DNA from: Leguminivora glycinivorella
Lineage: Eukaryota; Arthropoda; Insecta; Lepidoptera; Tortricidae
Direction of reading: 5' to 3'
Length of the DNA stretch: 64,000 nucleotides
Assembly: GCF_023078275.1 (NCBI RefSeq)
Contig: NC_062978.1
Coordinates: forward strand, 3,548,585-3,612,584
Shown here: positions 10,701 to 19,843 of the stretch, in pieces
Numbering within the stretch: the first letter of the stretch is position 1
Layout: every line of letters begins with the position of its first letter
Translations under genes and position numbers: made by a program
The notes under the pieces: model-generated
Told to the model about the DNA's origin: nothing
The model's input: only the letters and a program-made list of their open reading frames with translations
Databases searched by the model: none

Positions 10701-13700
10701 ACAGCGCGATACTTTCCTTTATTTAAATTGTAGACGCTGAAATGGGGCAGAAACCACATCCGATCTGACTGCGGTGGTTCCATGATGCGCTCTGCGTACC
10801 CCTTTTCCAGAAGCTTGTGTATCTGTGCTTGATACTCGTTGGCGAAGTCAGGATCTCTCGACATGCGGGCTTCTAGATTGCGTAATCTCGCCTTCGCCAT
10901 GTTGAAACTCGGTGGCAGCTTTATGTCGTCGGCAGCCCATAGTTGGCCGACTTCGTATCTCTGTCCTACCTTTTTTACTGTTCGTTCGAATGTATCGATC
11001 GCTCGCTGGTCGTCGGGTCGAATGTTGTCCTTTGCCGTTATGCCAAGCGCCTCGACTGCCCAGTGTTTCTTGACCTGCTCCACGAGATCACTGTCGTCAC
11101 TGTGGCAGTGCATCACGACCTGCTCGTTATTTGGTACATACCTCGGCATTCGCCCGAAGAAAACCCATCCTAACGAGGTTTTAACTGCGCACGGCTCGTC
11201 CTCGCCGCCCTGCCTCACCTCCGTCGGGTTTATAAGATGACTGAAGTCTCCGCCTATTAACATCTGCGGCACGCCCATGCCCGTGTAGCACTCGTCGCCC
11301 AAGTCCGCCAGATGTTCGTATTCCAATAGACGCTTCTTATTTAATGACTGCGAGCGTATCCCTAGTCCGTCTACCGTTTTTAGGGATATATCGTATGTCA
11401 AGCCGCCACGAGCGGGGCTTACTTTAGCCTTGACCGTCTGTGTCACTGAGCTAAGTTTCAACCGCTGAATACCTCTTATGCATAGCGGCTCGTCTTGACC
11501 GACCGCGCCGATCTCGTCCGCGACGTCCTGGTCGATCATTGACAAGGTGGATCCATCGTCAAGGAAAGCGAAGATATGCGCCGTTCCCTTTGGACCTGAT
11601 ACGGTTACGGGTAGTACCTTTAGCAGCACGCTGTAGTCCGGTGTTGACGACACGTACACGCGGGCGTCGTTCTCGTCGTCCGCAGCTCGCGGCTCCGTCG
11701 TGTCCGCTGGCTCGGCCGATGACGTCACTGCTGACGATGTAGGTACTGACCTGATTTCTTGTGTTAGCACCATAGCCGTATCCTCACGCACTTCCTGCGG
11801 CGAGTCCGCATGAAGCAGTCGATGGTGTACGTGAGGACAGCCTGCAACGCCGCACGCTTTGGCCTTGCATTGTGTTTTCATATGCTTCGCGTCGATACAG
11901 CGATAGCATATACGATTTAATTTCGCCCACTCCCATCTAGCGCCCACGGATTGGGCGGCTAACTTGCGGCAGTCCGGCGTCAGGTGACCGCCACCGCAGA
12001 ACAGGCACGTCGTCGAACGGGATGTTGTGGCTTGACGTGTCGCGTACGTCACTTTCTGCACCTCGTGTTGACGTCCTGTGAGAGCTCTCGGCGGGTTGTG
12101 CGTTGCGGATATTTTCACGCGAGCGCCGGCTGCGCGCGCGTGCGGCACTGATAACGGCGCCTGCGCTCGCCTCGGGGCGGCGCGGGCGTGACAGAAGGAC
12201 ATCTCCTGTTCGCTCTCCTCCATGAGGAAATCCGCCAACTGCAGAATCTCCGGGTCCTTGCTGTCTCGATGTTTCTTCGCGTAGTCGCACCATCTGCTTC
12301 GAAGATGCGGCGACAACCTGTCCGTAACCTCTCTGATGAGCATGGGGTTATCGGCATAGTGCCTTCGATCGATATCCATAACTGTAGATACCACGTTCAT
12401 TATTTTTATCGCGAAAGTGTTGAGGTCGTTCGCGGTAGGCCCCAACTGCGGCAACTTTCGCAGGTCGTCAATCGCCTTGTCTAACAATACCTCGCTGCGT
12501 CCAAACTGCTTTTTCAGTATTCTCACGATCATATCGGGTCTGGTGGCTGTCGATAACACGTGAGACACACACGTCTTTGCGTCCCCGCGTAAAGCCATCC
12601 TGAGCCGCGCCACGTTCTCGTAGTCAGTAAACTTATACCGCTTCGATGTCTCTGCGTAGGTATTGTAGAAACTTCTCCACTCGCTGACGTCTCCGTAGAA
12701 ATGCGGCAGCTCGAATATATCCTTCGGGGCTGGACGGGCCGCCATCTGCATCCTCTCGAACAGGTGCAGCATGGACTCTGCTACAGTACCTTCGGTGGCG
12801 CGCGTGTGCGCCGTGTGCGGAGTACGCGCGTCCAGCTGTGGCGACGTCGATCGCTCGCGACGCGCCGGCGGCGTCGTCGATCGCCTGCGTCGCTCCGGTG
12901 GCGATATCGATCGCCTACGCGACTCCGACGGTGGCGATATCGATCGCCGATATACCTGGCGGTCCGGTGAGAGGCCTCGAATATGCCGCTCCGCCTGCGC
13001 AGGTCGTCTCGGAGTCTCGTACTTGGGTAGAGGTTCGTCGGTTAACCTCTTACAAATGGGTTTTGACGTCGCGTCTCGCGAGTTCTCTAGCCATTCGTCT
13101 AATCGATCTTGATTCGAATTCCGCACGCTACCAGCAGATTCGTGCTCGTCTGCGCTATCCGCATTAGCGCGGATCTGCAGTTTTCTGGCGTCTAGCCGTT
13201 TACGTACCATGTCCGCTTCTAGCTGCAACTCCCTCCGGGATATCTCCGCTAGCCGTTCGCTGGCCTCGAGCTCCGCCTGAGACAGCTGCGCTTCTATCAC
13301 AGTGCGACTGCTCGCATGTGATCTGACGGACTGAGCTTTAATAATTGGTTTATTTACCTCCTTGGTAGTTTCCTGCAGCGACTTTCGTTTCTCGGTAGTT
13401 CTGTCTATGACGGCAGCCTTGGGATGTCTAGCTGGGATCGGCGTGGGTCTGGAACGACGCCGTAACCGCTTGGCTAAATCCCTTCGCCATAGCAATGTCG
13501 TGTCGTAGGACGGTGACCTCGGTGTCTCTACGGTTAATCCATACCTGAGCGTGCTGTTAGCTGTCGCCGCGCCCATCGGTTGCGCGCCGGCGACGCTAAG
13601 CCCTTCCGTTACGCCAGCGGGTCCGGAGGGAGGTGAGGGAGGGCGCGCCGCGTCGGCGCCCATCGCCCTCTCAGCGCTTGCGCGTGCGGCCTCTCGTTCG

Positions 13701-13810
13701 CGGGCCGCCGACGCGCCTTCGTCGAGTAGTTGCTGCCTCTCCTCTTCGCTCGTCACTGACGCAGCTCGGTTGGACCTGGACCTCGTCCTTACCATCCTGT
13801 CGTCGCTCAT
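7742..13810 (-). CDS. BEL/Pao gag-pol polyprotein, 2022 residues, intact
   Basis: Encodes the proteins for reverse transcription and integration. I start at the first ATG of the open frame (MSDDRMVRTRS); the frame is open upstream to about 13996 but has no earlier ATG. Order seen: basic, Ser/Arg-rich N-terminus with ERRRRS-type repeats. Gag-like region about 365-510 (DUF1759-type). Zinc knuckles CX2CX3HX4C at 602-614 and CX2CX4HX4C from 635. Aspartic-protease-like FLDDGS with D751-D752-G753. Reverse transcriptase with D1080 and YMDD at 1157-1160. Peptidase_A17/RNase H region with FSDAS (D1341). HHCC integrase zinc motif (C1688, C1691). Integrase core D1724, D1786, E1835. DUF5641-type C-terminus about 1917-2003. 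No internal stop or frameshift. The stop lies 6 nt into the 3' LTR. GC content is clearly higher than the flanks. It looks functional, but expression is not shown by sequence. Confidence 0.95.
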   Translation of the reverse strand: MSDDRMVRTRSRSNRAASVTSEEERQQLLDEGASAAREREAARASAERAMGADAARPPSPPSGPAGVTEGLSVAGAQPMGAATANSTLRYGLTVETPRSPSYDTTLLWRRDLAKRLRRRSRPTPIPARHPKAAVIDRTTEKRKSLQETTKEVNKPIIKAQSVRSHASSRTVIEAQLSQAELEASERLAEISRRELQLEADMVRKRLDARKLQIRANADSADEHESAGSVRNSNQDRLDEWLENSRDATSKPICKRLTDEPLPKYETPRRPAQAERHIRGLSPDRQVYRRSISPPSESRRRSISPPERRRRSTTPPARRERSTSPQLDARTPHTAHTRATEGTVAESMLHLFERMQMAARPAPKDIFELPHFYGDVSEWRSFYNTYAETSKRYKFTDYENVARLRMALRGDAKTCVSHVLSTATRPDMIVRILKKQFGRSEVLLDKAIDDLRKLPQLGPTANDLNTFAIKIMNVVSTVMDIDRRHYADNPMLIREVTDRLSPHLRSRWCDYAKKHRDSKDPEILQLADFLMEESEQEMSFCHARAAPRRAQAPLSVPHARAAGARVKISATHNPPRALTGRQHEVQKVTYATRQATTSRSTTCLFCGGGHLTPDCRKLAAQSVGARWEWAKLNRICYRCIDAKHMKTQCKAKACGVAGCPHVHHRLLHADSPQEVREDTAMVLTQEIRSVPTSSAVTSSAEPADTTEPRAADDENDARVYVSSTPDYSVLLKVLPVTVSGPKGTAHIFAFLDDGSTLSMIDQDVADEIGAVGQDEPLCIRGIQRLKLSSVTQTVKAKVSPARGGLTYDISLKTVDGLGIRSQSLNKKRLLEYEHLADLGDECYTGMGVPQMLIGGDFSHLINPTEVRQGGEDEPCAVKTSLGWVFFGRMPRYVPNNEQVVMHCHSDDSDLVEQVKKHWAVEALGITAKDNIRPDDQRAIDTFERTVKKVGQRYEVGQLWAADDIKLPPSFNMAKARLRNLEARMSRDPDFANEYQAQIHKLLEKGYAERIMEPPQSDRMWFLPHFSVYNLNKGKYRAVFDCAAKSQGCALNDFILAGPDLLQSLLGILLRFREWEFAVTADIQEMFLQIQLRREDRHSQLFIWRGSRRDVTPWTYQLNRVCFGNISSPFLAHSVRNRNATDNKDRYPDAVYDIHNNHYMDDYVASYETERELISTATQVRLAHAEASFRLRSYASNSELLMRNIDPEERATGPSHLGEKQQTVLGMTWDPETDTLGYNTKMLRVPDDVKRYERSPTKRELLSAVMSVYDPLGLIAQYMISAKIIFQRVWTKGTDWDERLPAEEAEDFFRWLRALSDVSALRIPRRYATPTGAVRRELHIFSDASTEAYSAAAYWRVSNDEEETQVSLAIAKSRVCPLKVMTVPRLELTAAVVGVRLAETILREQRYPVTKVTYWTDSMVVLGWVRDDARNYRPYVSHRLAEIAEKTDRDAWRYVPTAQNPADRATRCQPAQSVRIEDEWYEGPRFLYGPETSWPSHTSNRTDDLPERKARPSTATSLAIISAKPDPSSVLPDVRRFSSYDRLLNATANVLLFIEKMRTKNKALQLQVRHLRKAEHMWLQYSQRRSFPEELRALSQNRLIDRKSRLYDLAPELGDDGVLRMKTRLGSAPVLYTALQPIILDGREPFTRLLILRAHRRSAHIHNEAVINELRQEYWILHLRPTVKSVARNCALCTLRRATPRAQPLGDLPPERLQAYQRPFTHTAQDYMGPMFVTIGRRREKRWVCLYTCLVTRAIHLESVHSLSTDSALLSLRRFAARRGWPRTMYSDNATCFRAAATELREAYRQWLPVLQTYATQNRMEWKFIPPGNPSAGGAWERMIRTVKIAMSYTFNERAPKPEVFETLLAEIENIVNRRPLTHVNVDPDSEESLTPAHFLLLHNANLPMIGVYDENEKKQWKMAQALADHFWRRWTKEYFPLLAPRKSSHDGGRQLQPGDVVIVAEPNGPRSVWPRGVVETTYPGPDGRVRSADIRTRHGTLRRPSCRLAVIASQPMHQESSTAGTKC
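7748..7762 (-). promoter_or_regulatory. Probable polypurine tract of the BEL element
   Basis: Immediately before the 3' LTR on the minus strand, the sequence reads GCGGGGACAAAA, then the LTR's TGTTAGC. This purine-rich tract is in the standard position for priming plus-strand DNA synthesis. It also codes for the last residues of the polyprotein. Confidence 0.65.
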
Positions 13811-13848
13811 GACAGGTACGTCGCTGTAGACCCGTAGTCCGCACGAAG

Positions 13849-13866
13849 ATCCGGCTCGAAGGACCA
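13849..13866 (-). promoter_or_regulatory. Primer-binding site of the BEL element
   Basis: Five nucleotides inside the 5' LTR the minus strand reads TGGTCCTTCGAGCCGGAT. It starts with TGG, complementary to a tRNA CCA 3' end, in the position expected for the minus-strand primer. I cannot name the tRNA from memory with confidence. Confidence 0.7.
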
Positions 13867-13871
13867 GAAAC

Positions 13872-15283
13872 TGTTGCAGACCGCGTCCGCAAAGCTTCCT
13901 ATCGACGGCTCGAAGTGGAGAGAATGTGCTGGAGCTCGTGCGACTCACTCTTTCGTCCCGGGCCTGTACCTTGAGCTTCGATGTCGTCCTCAGCAATCAA
14001 CCGTACCGATTATGATTTTGGATTAAACTAACTAAAAAACGAATCAAATCAAATGGTTTATATTTACAAAAATCAACGACTCTAATTTTAACGCGGTTAT
14101 AAAAATACTCCTAAGCTAATATCCTAACTTGATCCTAACGAAACGCTCGGTACGGACGATACGTCGCGATGCTGTCGTTTTCTGCTGCTGCCGCTACCCG
14201 TCGTGGAGGGTGGCTGGCTGCTGGCTGTAGGCTGCTAGCTGCTGGCTGTAGGCTGCTGGCTGCTGGCTGTAGGCTGCTTGTAGTAGGCTGCTGGCTGCTG
14301 GTTTTCCTTGGAGGCTGCTGGTTCTTCTTGTTCCGGTCGAATTCGAATGTCCCATACCGAGCGATCGTTCCTTTTATACCCCTTTTCAGAATGCGCCTAC
14401 GCTTCACGGAAAGAAACATTTCAATTTATTCGCCCAATCACGACTCGGCTGAGCGCGAGGCTCCGTGCGATAGAGAGGTAAATAATTGCGCCCGATAGGC
14501 GACGGATGGCGCGTCGTGATTGGTCGAACGCGTTACGGCGCTCGATTACGTGAATTTAACGCTATCATTTTTCGTTCAAATCCTAATTACTTATAAACTA
14601 ATTAGGCTATCGCTTCGAAATTACGTAACAATGCACCTGACACTAGGGTCATTCACCTCGAGTGGAATGCACCTGCGTTTGTTTACGTTTTTACACAATA
14701 GAAGAGGTGATTAGCCGTCCGGGCCATACAATAGACTGGTTTCTCAGCTTGCCTTGAGCTCCATTGTTATCGATAACGGCATATTACTATGGAAATGTAG
14801 GTTATCGTGTTACGTAAGTTCCCAGCTACGTTTTAAAACTATTTACATCTTCATATGTCTTATAGTTATCGAGTTATTGGCTTGGATTCGAGTAATCCTA
14901 AGGCAATTTTCGGGTGAAAGGAAAATGATTTCGGAACTTTAAGGAAATATTTTTAGCCAGTCAGAGGAGAGTTCGGTTTTCTCGCTCTAAGCCTCTCACG
15001 TTAGTGCTTATTGGCTATTAATCGTAGTCCAATGGACAGTCTGAGTTTAGATTGAACTTTGGACTCGGTTTCCGCGACTTGGGAAGGAAGGAATATGGGA
15101 ATTGCCTGCTATCGAATACATCACATATGAGTCTTATTATCATACTTAATAATCGGAATTGACAAAATTAACTTAACTAACGCAGTTCTACCCGTTTCCT
15201 ACCTACGAAATAATCTTTATTACGAATACAGTCTTAATCGAATTCTTATGCTATTTTACATATACTTCGACGCGTCGCTAACA
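13872..15283 (-). repeat. 5' LTR of the BEL/Pao element
   Basis: 1412 bp copy of the LTR at 6336-7747, offset 7536. It includes the three 21-bp tandem units at 14216-14278. It acts as the promoter LTR because the coding frame reads away from it toward lower coordinates. The short open frames within it are duplicated in both LTRs and show no recognisable domain. Confidence 0.95.
14370..14378 (-). promoter_or_regulatory. TATA box in the 5' LTR
   Basis: The minus strand reads GGGGTATAAAAGGAACG, a strong TATA-box match. It would place transcription start roughly 25-30 nt downstream (about 14345-14350), upstream of the primer-binding site and of the first ATG at 13810. The same motif in the 3' LTR is at 6834-6842. 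The start site itself is inferred. Confidence 0.6.
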
Positions 15284-15697
15284 CCAATGTTTCGTAAATT
15301 TTTCATAATTTTTTTGTTGTTAAACTTCGGAAATAAAGGGGGACGGGGACGGTATTGTTTTTACATTTTCCTTCAAAATTCTTTTTTTTTCCACAACAAA
15401 AAAATTATAAAAAATAGTTTTCATATGTTCAATTTGAGCTCTTTCTAACGAACCCCACTTGACCTATAAGCTTGACATTTACAGTTTGGCACCCTTTCAT
15501 TGTGGCCATTTTCTAACAAATTAAAATAATACTTTCAATTTATACAGATTAATAATTTTCATAACTATTCCAAATTTCAGATCGATAGCGTAAGTAGTTC
15601 TCGAGATATTTAGGAATGTGACAGACGAACGTAGACAGACGGACAGAGCGGCACCATAAGGGTTCCTTTTGTACCTTTTTGGTACGGAACCCTAAAA
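15284..15697. repeat. Older repeat G, right part
   Basis: Resumes after the BEL element with the duplicated CCAAT and runs through CCAAATTTCAGATCGATAGC and GACAGACGGACAGAGCGGCA. It ends GGTACGGAACCCTAAAAA. Complements 5926-6335. Confidence 0.6.
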
Positions 15698-15897
15698 ACG
15701 TGAATAAAAAGGTCCTTTTTAATGTTTAAAATATGTCTTTACTGAGTTAACGGATATGGTTTCGTTTCAACTCGCCCCTCATTATGATTCAGCCTTACAC
15801 AATACACGTATCCGTATATCAAATAGTCTAGCTGTCGGCACCGATATCGGTCGACTGCCGATTGTCGAGAGGCACGATGACACGCCACTGGTATGAT

Positions 15898-15950
15898 TGA
15901 AAATGAAAAAAAATGAAAATGAAAATGAAAATGAAATATTTATTTTTCAA
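15898..15950 (-). repeat. (ATGAAA)n simple repeat, likely retroelement tail
   Basis: Short run of ATGAAA units followed by ATATTTATTTTTCAAGG. On the minus strand this resembles a non-LTR element 3' end with its terminal simple repeat. Confidence 0.4.
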
Positions 15951-16141
15951 GGATTGATCGCAGCCGGGAACCAATTAAACTTGTCTACTACACTACACTA
16001 CAGGAATTCGGGAAAATAAATTGAAATGGAATATTTGGAGAAATATCTGATTCGGATGGTGATTTTAGGCAGAATTAAGTGTCATTGAAAACATAATATT
16101 TGCAAAATATAATAATAACAGCCTATATTTACTGAGCAGGC

Positions 16142-16303
16142 GCCGTAGCCGAATGCCATTTCTGCGACGCGAAACGAAAACGAAACGCCGCGAAAGATAG
16201 TCTGGCTCTGTCGCGCCAATACGCAAGAGCTATAGAGATAGATAGCTACGAAAGAGATATTATCGTGAGCGTTTCGTGAGCGTTTGTACACTCTGCTACC
16301 CAC
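16142..16303. mobile_element. MITE-1 copy
   Basis: GCCGTAGCCGAATGCCATTT at the left, and a degenerate inverse ending CTCTGCTACCC at the right. A second short fragment (TTAGCCGAATGGCATTTCTG) follows at 16313-16335. Confidence 0.65.
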
Positions 16304-16877
16304 ACAGGGTAGTTAGCCGAATGGCATTTCTGCCAAACTGGATGAAAAACCGGATGCTTTAGCATTTATATATCGTCATTTTATACAATTTTAATATTAT
16401 ATAACTAAAAAGATTTTATTTAGCATGGTACCTATCATAATTATTTTTAACGTGTATTGCCTTGAAGTTTTTCTCAAAAGTGTACCTCTAGATTTCAAAA
16501 AAGCATGGCATATAAATATCATGTTGCTTATCCATGTTAGGTTTATTGCAATCTCATGGTTTAAAGCATCGCACATAAGAAAACATCCGTTTGAGGTAGA
16601 TATATTATTAAATATCCGTATTCACAAAATTGATATGCATTGGTTTCCTCAGTACGCCATTCTTTGTACATGAAACATAAATAATACAACAGCGATGTCG
16701 CAGTTGTTTTCACTTTATCAAACATTCGTACCTACTATAAACATTTGACAAAGTATCTGTACGATGCGAGTTTCTCTATGCTTTGTTGAAACATTGTTAT
16801 TAGAAATAATATGCTTATGATAGAATGTTTATTTATAAACAACATATAAAATAATACAATAAACCCTTTTAAAAAAG

Positions 16878-17086
16878 TTAGCCCAGGCCTTGCTCGTTGG
16901 TTAAGGTGCCCAGAAGGCTGGCCGCGTTTCCCCGCTGGATAGCAATGCTGATCCGCTGAGCAAAGTATTGACCAGCCCTCTGGTCACCAGAAGCGTCTAT
17001 ACGGCGCTTAAATAGCTCCTTGTAGAGGCAATGCGTACTAGGCCCCCACGGCCCCAGGGTTTCGACCCCAAACGCCGCAAATATCT
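16878..17086 (-). pseudogene. Non-LTR retrotransposon ORF fragment, C-terminal end
   Basis: The minus strand stays open for about 69 codons and ends at TAA (16878-16880). The peptide contains FGVETLGPWGPS, then DQRAGQYFAQRISIAIQRGN and AASLLGTL. I recognise this pattern as the C-terminal region of insect non-LTR reverse-transcriptase ORFs (family recollection, not searched). There is no start, and the sequence upstream (17087 onward) is unrelated, so it is a truncated 3' remnant, as target-primed reverse transcription usually leaves. AATAAA-like signals follow at 16800-16877. It is too short to be functional. Confidence 0.6.
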
Positions 17087-17108
17087 AACTACTGCCGAGG
17101 GTGACATA

Positions 17109-17240
17109 TCAATCAATCAAAATCAAAATATTCTTTATTCAAATAGGCTTACAATAAGCACTTTTAAATATTTGCGACGCTTGAGGTCTTCTCTTATGGT
17201 TCATAAATTAGGTATTTAAAATATTGTTGACAAAATTATA
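17109..17240 (-). mobile_element. Non-LTR retrotransposon 3' tail
   Basis: On the minus strand: TTGTAAGCCTATTTGAATAA, then AGAATATTTTGATTTTGATT and GATTGATTGATA. This is an AATAAA signal followed by a degenerate simple tail, typical of insect LINE 3' ends. Confidence 0.55.
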
Positions 17241-17978
17241 AACATTAAAGAAGCTAAATAAATATTAGTATGCAAATATTTAGGTACGTTTGTCTGTCCA
17301 TCTTCTCCAATGATGATGAATTTACAAATAAAAGCAGTGCCTTAATTTAATTTGGTTAAACCTGACCACGCTTTCTTTTTAGCTTAAATTCACTTACGTT
17401 TTAAATTTCTGCTGACTTTACCACTTAGCATATAAATCATGGAAAATCTATGTCCCCGCCGCATGGAAATTCGGATTCTGCTCCAGTTCAAACGTAAATC
17501 AAAATCTGGATGCGCTTGCGTTCAGACCAATAAAATACACGAACCAGGAATATGTGGTAAGTAAAAACTAGAAGGAACCATTTTCGATTCATGTTGCGGC
17601 TGGAGAAGCTACAACGAATTGTAACTAAGAGATTTGTGATCATGTCATTAACCCGTTCAGTGCTAACTACGACACATATTGTCTTTTTGCCTCTACGACT
17701 AGATTCGCTACTTACGAGGGAATCATGTTATCGGCTACCACGTAGCGCTACAACCGTAGCTTAGGGGTGAATGTGGTTGAGATATTCAATAATAAAAAAA
17801 AACAAATATAAGTATGTACCTACGCATATGAGACTTAACAGCAAAAAAATATAACGGACTCATGTCCACAGTGAGTCCGTTACATTTTTTTGCTTAAATG
17901 GACGATTAACCCCCTTATTTTGAAATAAAACTATGGAAACGGATTAAATCGCGTATAATGAATTTAAAAATATATCCC

Positions 17979-18015
17979 GACGTTTCGAACTCTTTACAGC
18001 GTTCGTGGTCAACGG
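17979..18015 (-). ncRNA. Hammerhead-like motif (a), Penelope terminus
   Basis: The minus strand reads TTGA-CCAC, then stem II GAAC (18001-18004) pairing with GTTC (17987-17990). Next come the invariant GAAAC (17982-17986) and GTCGGG. The canonical core is CUGANGA-stem II-GAAA. Here the first C is T and one residue is added, so self-cleavage is doubtful. Position downstream of the GIY-YIG frame supports the identity. Confidence 0.45.
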
Positions 18016-18251
18016 GTGACTGAGGAAAAATTAAAAAGTGCAAAAGCTACCCACTTACAAGAAATATTAACGAACCATGACCACAAATAATATAGATTTC
18101 TAAGGCAGGTTCACACACTATTAATAAAGCTAGTTATACAATATTCAAAAATTTTACCATTACTCTGTTAAAAAATAATTAACCAATTAATCTACACAAA
18201 ATTGACAAAGAAACAAACTGCAAATGTCCAACACCATACAACACAAATGCC

Positions 18252-18620
18252 TCACAGCCTTCGTCGTGCTTGTTCCATTATCAGATGTACTACTGGATCC
18301 CAAGCCGGTGGCAAAGTAAAGCCATCCTCTCTATTAAAGTTTGGATATTTCTTGATCTCAATGGCCTCTCGCAACATTCTGGGTATATATCGCTTCTCCT
18401 TAGCGAGAACCAGAGGCTTGTCAAACTTTATAGCATGATTGACTTTATCCATGACATGTTCAGAGACTGCAGACCTTTGCCGACGGTGCTTGACATCCGC
18501 TATGTGTTCCTTCACCCGTGTGGAAATGCTTCGTTTCGTCTGTCCCACATATGACAGGCCGCACTTATTTTGTTTATGACGTTCTATCACATCAATACGT
18601 CGGAAAGGGACAAACGAACA
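18252..18620 (-). pseudogene. Penelope-like GIY-YIG endonuclease domain fragment
   Basis: An open stretch of about 122 codons, bounded upstream by TAA at 18621-18623, with no ATG near the beginning. The sequence runs CGLSYVGQTKRSISTRVKEH, then a conserved tail REAIEIKKYPNFNREDG and PPAWDPVV. SYVGQTKRS..TR..EH matches the second half of the GIY-YIG motif, with the catalytic-region Arg and the EH pair. The NFNREDG tail is characteristic of the Penelope endonuclease C-terminus. In an intact element this domain nicks target DNA for insertion. The missing N-terminal GIY strand and reverse transcriptase show that it is a 3' truncated relic. Confidence 0.7.
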
Positions 18621-18640
18621 TTATCGGCTTGATAACTTTA

Positions 18641-19675
18641 GTGTATAGGTAGTTTCAACTCAGTTGAGGCCACGCACACTATAACACTGTCATGTAAAGA
18701 CAACGAGATTTTGAAATTAGTGTTCTTACCGTGTACCGACTGCAGATTCAACAGTGAATTGCAAGAAAGACCAAAAAGTTTCTATTATTTTGTTAAGAAT
18801 TACGTCTATAGAATAATTTTCAAACAAAGCAGAAAATAAAATATCTCGTATGTGATTAATTAATTGTCAGATTATGATTGTAATATTAATCGTAGAAATC
18901 AAAGATATTTTATTAGGTTGCCTTATTTTATCATCGTAGCTGTTAAAATGGTGTTTACCTATTTTTTCATTACTTATTAGCAGACATAGAAGTCGCAGTA
19001 GCAATACGTCAATTAACATAGGGACATCCTTCCGATACAAAATATATCGATAGCTGAATAATTATTTGGAAGTGAAATTTCATATGAGCTATAAAGTTCA
19101 CCGGATAATACCATTACTGCTTTTAATACCATTAATGATAAGTCTATCAATAAATAATAATATTTTTCAAAAATATATTAATAGTTTTTTTACATTCACT
19201 CACTCATTCATTCATTTTTTTGCAATCAGTACTAATCTTCATTTAGCTGTGTGTGTTATCATTCACTTCAACCTCCGTGGAATTACCTATACGTTTATGA
19301 ATAAGGGGGTCTAAGAAAATATCTGTAATATTTTTCCCGATTTTCATATTAGTGAAATGGAAAATTCATATTCTCATTTCTTAGTTTATATATCTTATAC
19401 ATTTTTGATATTCGGGATCATGTTATGTGCCCAAATTATAGTGTATGTATAAATAAAAAAATTGCCCAAATTGTAGTGTGTGTAATTGTAGTGTATGTAA
19501 TGTAGCAAAATAAATATTTATGAGAAAGTTACAGTCGGCTGCAGAGATAATTGAGTCCCTTGCAATCCTTGCATACAAACTAAAAGGAGGATGAATCTCA
19601 TAGAAGTAAATAATTAAGCAGATTTCTACTACGAAAAGAGGAACCTACTGTACCTACGCTTCTCATTATACTAAT
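18641..19675. other. AT-rich stretch, nothing recognised
   Basis: Low complexity AT-rich sequence with short poly-T and poly-A runs. No repeat family or frame that I can support. Confidence 0.5.
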
Positions 19676-19808
19676 TTGTGTCGCTTAACTTCAAAATTGG
19701 GTAAATCCATTCTGCTTTAAGGTTGAATATATAAAAATATCATATGACCTGAAAGATAATCAACCTTATAGCAGAATGTATTGACTCAAGTTTGAAGTTA
19801 AGCTACAC
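19676..19808. mobile_element. Hairpin MITE-like palindrome
   Basis: The left arm TGTGTCGCTTAACTTCAAAA faces its imperfect inverse TTTGAAGTTAAGCTACACA. Inner arms ATTCTGCTTTAAGGTTGA and TCAACCTTATAGCAGAAT continue the pairing over about 50 bp. Non-coding. Confidence 0.6.
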
Positions 19809-19843
19809 AAAAACGACTACATAAAAAAAAAATGGCATTCTGT

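Larger units (their letters stand above)
6336..15283 (-). mobile_element. Complete BEL/Pao LTR retrotransposon (8948 bp)
   Basis: Two 1412-bp LTRs (6336-7747 and 13872-15283) begin TG and end CA. A 5-bp direct duplication CCAAT lies at 6331-6335 and 15284-15288. The element is on the minus strand, so the 5' LTR is the right-hand one. Between the LTRs lies one uninterrupted gag-pol frame with protease, reverse transcriptase, RNase H-region and integrase domains in the BEL/Pao order. There is also a primer-binding site and a polypurine tract. The LTRs differ at one position that I could find (7729 T against 15265 C), so the insertion is recent. Confidence 0.95.
17925..18640 (-). mobile_element. 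Penelope-like element, 3' remnant
   Basis: A GIY-YIG reading frame (18252-18620) is followed downstream, on the same strand, by a hammerhead-like motif (17982-18012). After that comes the terminal block that reads GGATTAAATCGCGTATAAT on the plus strand. The arrangement of endonuclease domain, then ribozyme-bearing terminal repeat, is that of Penelope-like retroelements. The reverse transcriptase part is missing. Terminal blocks of this type recur at 22769, 29656 and 41029. Confidence 0.65.

Noticed and set aside
14135..14419. 94-codon open frame in each LTR (second copy at 6599-6883)
   Set aside because: It starts upstream of the LTR TATA box and its tail is the 21-bp simple repeat; no known LTR-encoded protein match.
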